This document shows, one piece after another, positions 25,088-33,360 of a DNA stretch of 64,000 nt. Numbering within the stretch: position 1 is the first letter of the stretch; each line of letters opens with the position of its first letter. Under the pieces are notes generated by a model. It was not told the origin of the DNA. It saw nothing but the letters and a program-made list of their open reading frames with translations, and ran no database searches. This DNA comes from CALGYY01 sp963678485 (GTDB lineage Bacteria; Bacteroidota; Bacteroidia; Bacteroidales; CAIWKO01), in the NCBI GenBank assembly GCA_963678485.1, contig OY782882.1:2480001-2544000 (forward strand), read 5' to 3'. A program made the translations under genes and the position numbers.

Positions 25088-25948
25088 TCAATTAATATAG
25101 TTACTTATCTCCCTTGTACTATTTATTAGCAACATATTTGTTACGGTAATTGATTTGATTAAATTTATATAATCCGGATATTGTTTTTGCAATTCCTGAG
25201 GAGAAAGTCTTTCTAATCCCTGGATTTGTTTAGAACTCTTAATCCAGCTTCTGTATTTCGCCTGATGTTCCGTCAGGTGCGGTCTTAGGATATCATTAAG
25301 AATCTTTCTTGCAATTTCAATGACCGGTTCAGATTCTGCATCCTTGGAAAAATAAGCGACAGGAAGTTTTTTCATTTCTTCCCTGATTGAACAAAAGAGC
25401 GCATACCATGAATTATAAATATCTTCAATCACATCTTTGTCCTTGTCAATGGGGATTCCGGCTTTTCTTGTTGATAGCTCGATATAAACCCTTTTAGCAA
25501 ATTCCTTTAATTCACTATCTGTTCTTGAATCCACGGGCTTCCCTGCTTTTCTGTTTTCATATTCTTGTTTTGCCTCTTTGGTTCTAAGCAGTTCTTCCTC
25601 TTGAGAAGAATTCAGCAATTTAAGTGTGTCTATCCAATCTTTTTTGAAAGCGTAATAACAAAGCAGATCTCGCATATTTTTAGTTGCCCCATCCCCGGGC
25701 TTTCCTTCATTACTAAATGAGAAACCAATGGTACTCGAGCTTAGTCCTTTATCACTATTACTATTGTTGGTAATACGGTTATACAAAGGGCGATCTAATT
25801 GTTGTAATTCAATCGAGACAAAATATTGAAGTTCTCTGGATAATTCATTATAGCTGAACTTTTTTTTCTCGCTTTGAAATTCACAGACTTCCCTTGCTTT
25901 TTCGAGGATCTTCTCGTGAACAAGGATTTTACTTTCTTCTTTCTCCAT
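25088..25948 (-). CDS. Bacteroidota LSxST-type HTH-like protein, unknown role
   Basis: From ATG 25948 the product has 286 residues. The N-terminal part matches a pattern common in Bacteroidota: GLSSSTIGFSFSNEG ... KNMRDLLCYYAFKKDWIDTL, which corresponds to the usual LSxSTLKRLFG ... LAxYLGYxSWxDF region, possibly DNA binding. The C-terminal part (ILNDILRPHLTEHQAKYRSWI ... LSPQELQKQYPDY) resembles a motif I associate with defence-island proteins. I cannot name the domain. The longer frame to 25981 starts in a GCATGC palindrome and is unlikely. Confidence 0.6.
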   Translation of the reverse strand: MEKEESKILVHEKILEKAREVCEFQSEKKKFSYNELSRELQYFVSIELQQLDRPLYNRITNNSNSDKGLSSSTIGFSFSNEGKPGDGATKNMRDLLCYYAFKKDWIDTLKLLNSSQEEELLRTKEAKQEYENRKAGKPVDSRTDSELKEFAKRVYIELSTRKAGIPIDKDKDVIEDIYNSWYALFCSIREEMKKLPVAYFSKDAESEPVIEIARKILNDILRPHLTEHQAKYRSWIKSSKQIQGLERLSPQELQKQYPDYINLIKSITVTNMLLINSTREISNYIN

Positions 25949-26207
25949 GGAATATAAAATTATGTCGATGCATGCGTGCATGCCTTCTTTTACATAAAAA
26001 TAGTTAGAATATTTGTAGGCATAAAGTTAAACATTTCTACTGTTTGAATTAAAATAAGTTAAAATTACAGGAGAACTTCGTAAACCCTTGTAAATAGTGA
26101 GAAAACATCAGAAAGATTTTGGTTTTGTATAATAATGTGTCGATGTTTGGCGAATAAAAAACCAATGGAAATGCTTGATATTAATTGGTTTCATAAAGTC
26201 AAACAGT

Positions 26208-26849
26208 ATGGAAGAAACAAATGAACCTTTAAAAATCCTTAAAACAACAGATGCAGACTTTATCCAGATTATCGGAAGGCTGCATAAAAGTCTTGAAAAC
26301 GGCATGAGAAGCGCAAAAAATGAGACCGCAAAAAAATGGCTTCAGGAGCGAAAACTGACCTATGAACCTACGGGAGCTTGCTATAATTCTGGGCAAATCC
26401 ACCACCATAAGCAGCAGCCGTTTAAGGATGATTTAATGAAGATAGGTTTTCTCAAACTAAGTAATGCCGCCACCAATGCGGGACAGATACCATATACCGC
26501 TTTTGGAATCATGTCGGCCATATTTCCGCTTCGAAACAAGGATAATCAAGTCGTCAATTTCTATGCGATTGGGGTTAAGAACAATAATACCATGTTTTTG
26601 AACGATGACGGGATTTATCCCAGGTATCCCGGATACTACACCGAAAGGCTTTTTATCGTCAATTCAGCCCTTGAGGCGGCCACAGTGCTTCAATCTGGTG
26701 CATTGAAAGGCAACGAAGCCGTGATGTCCACCTTTGAGGGGTTATTCAAAAAGCAGCATTTTGAAGCGATTTCGGTATTGAAGGAACTAAAAGAAATTGT
26801 CGTCATAGATAATCAAAGCAATTCACCAATTATAAACTCTGGCTTATGA
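26208..26849 (+). CDS. Toprim-like (DnaG/TraC-type) protein of a mobile operon
   Basis: From ATG 26208 this is a 213-residue protein. The N-terminal half (FIQIIGRLHKSLENGMRSAKNETAKKWLQERKL) resembles primase-associated helices. The C-terminal half has the outline of a toprim fold: YTERLFIVNSALEAATVLQSG where DnaG has an ITEG-type Glu motif, and then EIVVIDNQ at the place of the DxD motif. Key acidic residues are not in canonical form, so primase activity is doubtful. It overlaps the ATPase gene by 4 bp (ATGA) and is the first gene of a four-gene operon. Confidence 0.55.
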   Translation: MEETNEPLKILKTTDADFIQIIGRLHKSLENGMRSAKNETAKKWLQERKLTYEPTGACYNSGQIHHHKQQPFKDDLMKIGFLKLSNAATNAGQIPYTAFGIMSAIFPLRNKDNQVVNFYAIGVKNNNTMFLNDDGIYPRYPGYYTERLFIVNSALEAATVLQSGALKGNEAVMSTFEGLFKKQHFEAISVLKELKEIVVIDNQSNSPIINSGL

Positions 26850-28702
26850 AATCAAGTATTGACGAACTTCAGAATATCATTGGCAAAATCCCATTGAAAA
26901 GAATTATACTGGATAAAGACGAATCGATTCAAAGTATTTTTCTTCAACATGGAGATGAAGGCATCAGGAATCTTCTACATAAAGAACAGGAGCCCGAGAT
27001 TACTTCTCCATTACAGATTAAAAAAACTGACGATGGTATTTCCACGTGGAAGTACCCTAAATCAGATAAGATATCTGCCATAGAATTCCTTTTTGAAGGC
27101 AAGCTGGTGATGAGGAGTGAAATCAATAATTACTATGTGCTTGGTACTCTTACTCAGGATTTGGGTTCACTGTTTATCACATTGATTATTGAGGAAAGGA
27201 GCACCCAAAGGAAAGAACGCACCAAGATTGACCTTTACGAAAGAGAACAATTAAGATATCTTGCACTACAGGTTGCTGAACTTTTCAACCAAAGTCCTGA
27301 ACAACTAGAAGCGGAACTTTTATTATTGACAGACGAACTTGAAAAGTACCGGGAACTACAGATTGAGCAAACACGGCACGACAATAAAAAGAGAAGACAT
27401 TATCAAACGATTCCCCCCGAAAAGGAACGCTTAGTTACAGAATTTCTCAAATTCCCTGACCTGATTAATAAAATCGATAAATTAATTGAACAGGCTGGAG
27501 TCGTGGGAGAAGAAAACACACGCAAGCTTTTATTTCTAGTAGCATCTACTTATAAAATGAATTACCCGCTGCATTCATTGATTCAAGGGACAAGCGGGAG
27601 TGGAAAAAGTCATTTGATTAATACCATCGGACAATGCTTCCCTCCCGAGGATGTCATTTCGATGACGCGGGTCACAAGCAAGTCGTTCTATTATTACACA
27701 CATGGAGAATTGCTCGACAAATTGATCCTTATTCAAGATTTTGATGGCTTAGATGAAGAAGCGCAATATGCATTCCGCGAATTGCAAAGTGCAGGCAGCG
27801 TTACAAGTTCAACAACGTATAAAGACAGAACAGGAAACATTAATTCGGCAGTAAAAACCGTAAATAGCCACTTTGCCTCCTTGCTTGCTACAACCCGGGC
27901 TGAAATCTACTACGATAATATGAGCCGCTCGGTCGTGATAGGAGTGGACGAAAGCGAGGAACAGACTTACAACATAATAGACTACCAGAATAAGATACTA
28001 GCCGGACATATTGACCCGTCAGAAGAAATAAAAGCGAAAGAGTTTCTGCAGAACTGTATCCGTTGTTTAAAACCCAGCGAGGTAATTAACCCTTTTGCTG
28101 ATAAAGTTAAATTGCCCGTAGAGGCTAAAATGCTACGCAGATTAAACAACCACTATCAGGCCTTTGTTAAGCAGATAACCATTTTGCACCAATACCAAAG
28201 GAAAAGGGATCATTTAAACAGGCTGATTACTGAAAAAGAAGACCTGCGAATAGCCTGTGAGATACTGTTTGATGCAATCATATTAAAGGTGGATGATTTA
28301 GACGCTTCACTTCGTCAGTTTTTCGACAGGGTGAAGACCTATATCAAGAAGAGTTCAAAAGGCAACCCGTCAGATCACCAGTTCACCCAAAGAGAAGTGC
28401 GACTAGCATTAAATGCAAGCAAAACGACCTGTTTCCGGCATTTTGAAGAATTGGAACTTCTGGAATACATCCAACGCACTGGAGGATATGCAAACAGGGG
28501 TTTCAAGTACAAAATTATCTTCTGGGATGACATGGAGAAAATCAGGGAGAAGGTAATGCAGGAGCTGAACCGGCAATTGGAACAATTAGAAAACACCGTG
28601 GTTACTATCAGTCCTGATAAGGTGGAACACCAGAATGACCACCAGCAAAGAGAAACAGCCCCGTCAGTTCATCAGTCCGGGGATAAGCATTATAGCGACT
28701 AA
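26846..28702 (+). CDS. P-loop ATPase of a mobile element (helicase-like)
   Basis: This 618-residue protein has a central AAA-like ATPase: Walker A GTSGSGKSHL (~250-259) and Walker B LILIQDFDGLDEE. The region between (CFPPEDVISMTRVTSKSFYYYT) fits mobile-element ATPases linked to primases. An N-terminal domain of ~200 residues precedes it. A C-terminal winged helix is likely (FTQREVRLALNASKTTCFRHFEELELLEYIQRTGG). Combined with the toprim-like gene upstream, it looks like a split primase-helicase. It overlaps the upstream gene and is followed by two recombinase genes. Confidence 0.7.
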   Translation: MKSSIDELQNIIGKIPLKRIILDKDESIQSIFLQHGDEGIRNLLHKEQEPEITSPLQIKKTDDGISTWKYPKSDKISAIEFLFEGKLVMRSEINNYYVLGTLTQDLGSLFITLIIEERSTQRKERTKIDLYEREQLRYLALQVAELFNQSPEQLEAELLLLTDELEKYRELQIEQTRHDNKKRRHYQTIPPEKERLVTEFLKFPDLINKIDKLIEQAGVVGEENTRKLLFLVASTYKMNYPLHSLIQGTSGSGKSHLINTIGQCFPPEDVISMTRVTSKSFYYYTHGELLDKLILIQDFDGLDEEAQYAFRELQSAGSVTSSTTYKDRTGNINSAVKTVNSHFASLLATTRAEIYYDNMSRSVVIGVDESEEQTYNIIDYQNKILAGHIDPSEEIKAKEFLQNCIRCLKPSEVINPFADKVKLPVEAKMLRRLNNHYQAFVKQITILHQYQRKRDHLNRLITEKEDLRIACEILFDAIILKVDDLDASLRQFFDRVKTYIKKSSKGNPSDHQFTQREVRLALNASKTTCFRHFEELELLEYIQRTGGYANRGFKYKIIFWDDMEKIREKVMQELNRQLEQLENTVVTISPDKVEHQNDHQQRETAPSVHQSGDKHYSD

Positions 28703-28713
28703 ATAAGTTAACA

Positions 28714-29640
28714 ATGAAGCACCTGCCAATATATACCCAACGCTATCAAAATCTACATTCAGATTTTGATGCTTACATTAAAACAATAGGATATAGCCGA
28801 GGACAAGATAGTATGTACGCGAGCTGTATCAGAGAGTTTTTGTTCTTTCTTGAAAGCAGAATGGTCTTCAACCTGAAAGAAGTAAAAGCCACAGAAATTA
28901 TCGCTTATCATGAGTACCTGCTGGAAAGGCCAAACCAAAGAAGGGGTGGCGGGTTAAGCGATTCAATGATTAAAACCCATCATTATTCGGTCAGGTTATT
29001 TTTTGATTATTTGCTGGATACTGGAGAGATAGAGAGCTCCCCTGCACGACTGCCGAAGTTTGTTCTTAAAAAACAAAAAGAAAGAAATATCCTGTCCACA
29101 GAAGAAACAACCCTTTTGTACAAAATGTGTGAGACCAAACAGGACAAAGCGTTGATTTCTCTTGCTTATGGCTGTGGACTAAGACGGAGTGAGCTAAGAA
29201 AACTAGACACCTCGGATGTAAACTTTCAGCAAGGCATTGTCATTGTGCGGGACAGCAAAAACCACAAAAGCCGGATTGTTCCTATGTCAGACGGCGTACT
29301 GAAAGATATCAAAGAGTATTTCCTTTACGAAAGAATGAAATATTTCAAAACTGGAATGGCTACAGAGCGTGCGTTATTCATCAACAATTGTGGAATACGA
29401 AGAACAGGAGCAAGTATGAATGCAAGGTTGAAACAACTGGTTCAAAAGACACAATCCCCCCAACTAATTCGTAAAGAAATCACATTGCATTGTCTGCGGC
29501 ATTCAATCGCAACTCACCTTTTGGACAATGGGGCAACAATTGAATTTGTCCAGCAGTTTCTCGGACATTGTCAGATTGACACTGCTCAACTTTATGCAAA
29601 AAGGAGGAAGCAACGCCAGAAAATATTAAACCAATTATAG
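28714..29640 (+). CDS. Tyrosine recombinase, first of a tandem pair
   Basis: This 308-residue recombinase has an N-terminal core-binding domain (FDAYIKTIGYSRGQDSMYASC) and a catalytic domain with all active-site motifs: Arg in YGCGLRRSELRKLD, Lys in RDSKNHKSRIVP, HCLRHSIATHLL, FLGHCQIDTAQLYAK (His and the nucleophile Tyr). It lies 11 bp after the ATPase gene and 2 bp before a second recombinase gene. Tandem recombinases with an ATPase recall Tn554-type transposons, but the order and the toprim-like gene differ. Confidence 0.9.
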   Translation: MKHLPIYTQRYQNLHSDFDAYIKTIGYSRGQDSMYASCIREFLFFLESRMVFNLKEVKATEIIAYHEYLLERPNQRRGGGLSDSMIKTHHYSVRLFFDYLLDTGEIESSPARLPKFVLKKQKERNILSTEETTLLYKMCETKQDKALISLAYGCGLRRSELRKLDTSDVNFQQGIVIVRDSKNHKSRIVPMSDGVLKDIKEYFLYERMKYFKTGMATERALFINNCGIRRTGASMNARLKQLVQKTQSPQLIRKEITLHCLRHSIATHLLDNGATIEFVQQFLGHCQIDTAQLYAKRRKQRQKILNQL

Positions 29641-29642
29641 CC

Positions 29643-30527
29643 ATGAATCCTACAGAAGAATTAAAAGCAATGGAACAGTACTTAATCAGAATGAGTCATA
29701 CTCGTCAAACGATCCGCAGTTACAATTATGCCATTTCAAATTTCCTCTATTCAAACCCGAATGCGGAACGTTATATGTACAAAGATGTGCTTAACTACTT
29801 TTCAAACAAGGCTGTAGATTGCAAAAACACTGACACGAGGAATTGCATGCTTGCCGCTGTCAAAAAATATTACGATTACTTGGTGTATTCAGGAAAAAGA
29901 GATGACCACCCTTGCAGACGGTTAATCTTAAAGAAGAGAACCAATCGTGATGTCATTCATCAGGACTTATTTATCACCGAAGAACTTGAACTGCTCATGG
30001 AGCGGGACGAGCGCTACCCTGACCTCAAAATAAAAAACCAAGTTGCGATTTCCTTGTTAATTTATCAAGGATTGTCTGCAGGAGAATTAGCCAACTTAAA
30101 ATTGCAACATATTGATCTTGATGCAGGGACTATATATGTGAAGGAATCCAGTAAGTACACCCGAAGGCATTTGGATATGCAGGTTCGACAATTCCGAATT
30201 TTTGAGAAATACATTCGCGAAGTCAGACCCGAATTGATTAAAGTAAAAACAGATATATTTCTTGTCGGAAAACTAGGAACACCAATAACGGTCGATGATT
30301 TGAACTATCTTGTTTCCACCTTCAAACCGATATTCCCTGACAGAAATCTAAATCCTAAAACGATCCGTCAAAGTGTAATTTCAAATTGGTTAAATGAAAA
30401 ACGCATCCCAATGGAACAGGTTCAGTTGATGGCCGGCCATCGTTGGATATCAGCCACGGCACGATACCGATTTACGCCTATCTCAGAAAGGCGGGAATTA
30501 TTAAACAAGTTTCATCCGCTAAAGTAG
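29643..30527 (+). CDS. Tyrosine recombinase-like protein, second of the pair
   Basis: This 294-residue protein has the same fold as its neighbour: SHTRQTIRSYNYAISNFLYS in the core-binding domain and a catalytic domain with LIYQGLSAGELANLKLQHID, where the first catalytic Arg is replaced by Ala (LSAGEL instead of LRxSEL). The HxxR box reads PKTIRQSVISNWL and is also altered; only AGHRWISATARYRF keeps the LGH/Tyr region. It is therefore probably a catalytically weakened or dead partner that helps binding or synapsis. It starts 2 bp after the first recombinase. Confidence 0.8.
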   Translation: MNPTEELKAMEQYLIRMSHTRQTIRSYNYAISNFLYSNPNAERYMYKDVLNYFSNKAVDCKNTDTRNCMLAAVKKYYDYLVYSGKRDDHPCRRLILKKRTNRDVIHQDLFITEELELLMERDERYPDLKIKNQVAISLLIYQGLSAGELANLKLQHIDLDAGTIYVKESSKYTRRHLDMQVRQFRIFEKYIREVRPELIKVKTDIFLVGKLGTPITVDDLNYLVSTFKPIFPDRNLNPKTIRQSVISNWLNEKRIPMEQVQLMAGHRWISATARYRFTPISERRELLNKFHPLK

Positions 30528-30675
30528 CAACAAGTCAATTACCAGATGATTCAAAATGTTATAATAAGACATTTTTAGATAGTTTTGTAATTGAGAGAAC
30601 TTCAACAAAAACTGAACAATCTATACATTTTCATAGTAAATAAGTAATTCTATTTTTACACTTCAGGATTATTTA

Positions 30676-30683
30676 TATATTTG
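30676..30683 (+). promoter_or_regulatory. -7 box (TATATTTG) before the orphan Rhs tip
   Basis: A TAnnTTTG match lies 29 bp before ATG 30713, giving the truncated rhs gene a possible promoter of its own. No clear -33 element. Confidence 0.35.
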
Positions 30684-30712
30684 TTATTCAAATATCCTCT
30701 GAATTTTCCCCT

Positions 30713-31720
30713 ATGTTTTTACAAAACCATACTGGAGGCGTTAACAGTTTATTCCATCAGTTCACTGTTACATATCGGTTTGGGTTTAATGGGAAAGAGT
30801 ACGATAACGAGGTTTATGGTGATGCTAATTTTCAGGACTATGGGATGAGGATGTATGACCCCAGATTGGGGCGATTTGTTTCTGTTGATCCGCTAACTAA
30901 GGATTATCCTTGGTATACACCATATCAATTTGCTGGCAATAAGCCAATTAATTCTGTTGATCTTGATGGTGCCGAAGAGATTCTAGTAATCAGATGGTAT
31001 GATGGAAATACATACATTGGGCAGACCTACACTTATATTCCTACAGCCCAAAGGGTAAAGCAAACTGGAGCTCTTTACGTTTCCGCTGATATTCACAATC
31101 AGTTAGATCTTACAAGAAATGGGATAAGATTAAATGCAAACAACCAATTTGAAAGTGACTCACCTTATGAATTGACAGAAGCACAAATGAGTTATTTTTT
31201 CAACACTGATGCAAGTGGTGCAAGAAAAATTAATGAGGAACATGCCGAGTATTCACCTACTCTTAGAAATAAAAACTATGAATCAGCTGTAATTAAAGAC
31301 TTAGAAAATTCTGCACTTACGGGAGATGCTAAACCTAGCGGAAACATTTCTGCGGATTATCCTGGTGGAAAAGACATCTATTTTCCGTATGATTCATACG
31401 ACCCTTTTGCAGCAGGAGAAATTAATGAGAATGTGATTACCGGATATCAAAAGTATTTATTGAATAATCCTGATTGGGGACTATTGCTTATTGGTCACTC
31501 AAGCAGTGAAAATTCAACAGGAGACCCCGATTATAACATGACACTTTCGCTTGATAGAGCCACTTCTGTTCAAAATGGTATGGTAAACGGAGGTATCAGT
31601 TCTGATCGAATAAAATCTCAAGGAGCCGGAGATACTCAACCTGTGTGTACTGAAAGGACTGATGAATGCTATCAAAAGAATAGAAGGGTTCGGATAACTA
31701 ATGTGCCATTAATAAGGTAA
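30713..31720 (+). CDS. Orphan Rhs core tip fused to an OmpA-like domain
   Basis: This 335-residue protein begins almost directly with the Rhs-repeat core terminus: YRFGFNGKEYDNEVYG, then MRMYDPRLGRFVSVDPLT and YTPYQFAGNKPINSVDLDG. The long YD-repeat shell is absent, so this is only the variable tip of an Rhs protein. In place of a typical toxin the C-terminal ~110 residues form an OmpA-C-like domain (IYFPYDSYDPFA, GHSSSENS, NMTLSLDRATSVQNGMV, NRRVRITN) that usually binds peptidoglycan. It lies just downstream of the double-recombinase operon. A gene for an exported MORN-like protein follows after 3 bp. Confidence 0.8.
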   Translation: MFLQNHTGGVNSLFHQFTVTYRFGFNGKEYDNEVYGDANFQDYGMRMYDPRLGRFVSVDPLTKDYPWYTPYQFAGNKPINSVDLDGAEEILVIRWYDGNTYIGQTYTYIPTAQRVKQTGALYVSADIHNQLDLTRNGIRLNANNQFESDSPYELTEAQMSYFFNTDASGARKINEEHAEYSPTLRNKNYESAVIKDLENSALTGDAKPSGNISADYPGGKDIYFPYDSYDPFAAGEINENVITGYQKYLLNNPDWGLLLIGHSSSENSTGDPDYNMTLSLDRATSVQNGMVNGGISSDRIKSQGAGDTQPVCTERTDECYQKNRRVRITNVPLIR

Positions 31721-31723
31721 ACT

Positions 31724-32347
31724 ATGATCCAGTTTGTTAGAATAATCTTTATTGTAATAGGATTTCTATATTACATTGACGAAGCGCATTGTCAGGTGGA
31801 CGAAATAAACATTGATACGATCTGCGATAGCTTTTACTTTATAAAAGAATATAAACTAGATAAGGATATTATTCTGTATGATGTTTTTGATCGCACTGAT
31901 AAAATTCGTTCTGTTTTTTCAAAATCTTGCAATTTGACCAATGGCATCTACATATCATATTATCCGAGCAGCGCAATTGAATCGGTTCTTTGTTATGAAA
32001 TGGATGTGCCCGTCGGCAAGTATGTTAAGTTTTACGAAACTGGAATAATAAGGTCTGTTTATGATTATAGACATGATTCTAGTGATAAATTTCTAATCAA
32101 GCAAAGAGAGGTTACTTTTGATACTCTGCAATTTCCCCCCTATGACATCATCCAGCGTGAACGATTTTTCTATAAAAGATTGAATGGGCCGTATTATCAC
32201 TATTATCCTGATGGAAGCCTTGAAAAAATTGAAATGTATACAGAAGATAAAGCTGACGGATATTGGAGATATTTTAGACAAGACGGTTCGCTTTATAAAA
32301 AGGAGAATTGGGTAATGGGGAAATTAGTAAATACGGAATTATTTTAA
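31724..32347 (+). CDS. Exported MORN-like (YwqK-type) repeat protein
   Basis: This 207-residue protein has a signal peptide (RIIFIVIGFLYYIDEAHC) and then repeats of the MORN_2/YwqK kind: NGIYISYYPSSAIESVLCYE, GKYVKFYETGIIRSVYDYR, NGPYYHYYPDGSLEKIEMYT and DGYWRYFRQDGSLYKKENW. It starts 3 bp after the orphan Rhs tip, the usual place of an immunity gene in polymorphic toxin loci. MORN_2 proteins are sometimes called antitoxins. I infer an exported partner or immunity protein; no proof. Confidence 0.65.
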   Translation: MIQFVRIIFIVIGFLYYIDEAHCQVDEINIDTICDSFYFIKEYKLDKDIILYDVFDRTDKIRSVFSKSCNLTNGIYISYYPSSAIESVLCYEMDVPVGKYVKFYETGIIRSVYDYRHDSSDKFLIKQREVTFDTLQFPPYDIIQRERFFYKRLNGPYYHYYPDGSLEKIEMYTEDKADGYWRYFRQDGSLYKKENWVMGKLVNTELF

Positions 32348-32397
32348 CGGTTTCTTCGCAATAAAAGTGGCAAGCTAAATGAAAAAACCCATGAAAT

Positions 32398-32649
32398 CTA
32401 TCCTTCACCGGGTTCAGTTTTTCCATCTACATTTTGAATTTTCTCAGTAATCATGCTGATTTCACTCTTCAAGTTCTGGAAGAAACTTCTTAGAACTATA
32501 ATGCTCTTCTTAGCATCGCCAACAGTGATGCTTAACTTGCAGAACTTTCCGGGTTTTGGTCTTATCCACACGATAACTGTTGAGCCATAGTAGGGCTCTC
32601 GCTCATCATCTTCTTCCCCTTTTACAGGTGTGATTATTTCCTTTTCCAT
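32398..32649 (-). CDS. Small hypothetical protein (V-x-[IV]-W-x-x-P-x-P family)
   Basis: This 83-residue protein has TVIVWIRPKPGKFCKLSIT, aligning with VKIWVCPMPALFWKFEIS of the protein at 2593-2967, and a C-terminal helix (FFQNLKSEISMITEKI). A shared family of unknown function is likely. It stands on the minus strand between an exported MORN-like gene and an ArdC remnant. Confidence 0.55.
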   Translation of the reverse strand: MEKEIITPVKGEEDDEREPYYGSTVIVWIRPKPGKFCKLSITVGDAKKSIIVLRSFFQNLKSEISMITEKIQNVDGKTEPGEG

Positions 32650-32751
32650 TTTCTAGTTTTTAAGTTTTACCATTATTGAAAGAACTTTTCATTGGAAGCA
32701 TAACTCCACAAAAAATATTGTCAAGAAAAAAATCATCTTTAAAGTGATTTT

Positions 32752-33090
32752 TTATCTCTCTAAGCCAATCGAACCTTCAACAAGATTTTTCCTGGCTTTT
32801 GCTATTTGTGTAGCTCTACCATCGTCAGTTATATTTTTTATAGTAGGATCTTCTAATCTTTCTGGTTCTTTTTCTTTTGGCTGAATATCTAAAATGAAAT
32901 CTGTTGCCCTTTGAGCTTGGGCACTTGCATAAACAACAAATCTTTTATCTTGTTTTAGTCTTTCAAGCCAACCATTGATGTAAGCTGCATTGTTTTCAAG
33001 TTGCTCAATAGGTATTCCGGCATAGGACTTAAGATATGAAGCTCCCATTTCTGCGGTTAGTTCTTCGGTGGCGTAATCGTTTGAGCGCAT
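32752..33090 (-). pseudogene. C-terminal fragment of an ArdC-type antirestriction/zincin protein
   Basis: The 112-residue frame corresponds to the end of ArdC-like proteins: DYATEELTAEMGASYLKS, then NNAAYINGWLERLKQDKRFVVYASAQAQRATDFIL. The usual DNA-binding N-terminus and the zinc-site HxxxH part are absent, and a TGA sits directly before the first ATG. It is therefore a remnant of a plasmid- or ICE-borne gene. ArdC proteins protect incoming DNA from restriction. Confidence 0.7.
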
Positions 33091-33264
33091 TCAATGGCTT
33101 TCCACAAAATCCGGCGATTTGGTCTTTCACTACGAATACGTTATTAAAAGTGCACTTAATAGTGTTATGGCATATTCATTTTATTTAATTTTTAATGTAG
33201 CTAACGCTCTCGCTTAATATCAAACAATTTCCATTGTAAGCATATTTCATTGTCATATATTACT

Positions 33265-33272
33265 TACATTTG
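33265..33272 (+). promoter_or_regulatory. -7 box (TACATTTG) of the integrase gene
   Basis: TAnnTTTG match 89 bp before the likely ATG at 33361. The -33 element at standard spacing is unclear. Confidence 0.35.
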
Positions 33273-33360
33273 CACAGTATAAATATCATAATAGACTGAT
33301 AGTGATTAGTTGGCTTCAGTTTGTTTGACATTTGTTTACAGTAAAACAAAAGGTAAAACA

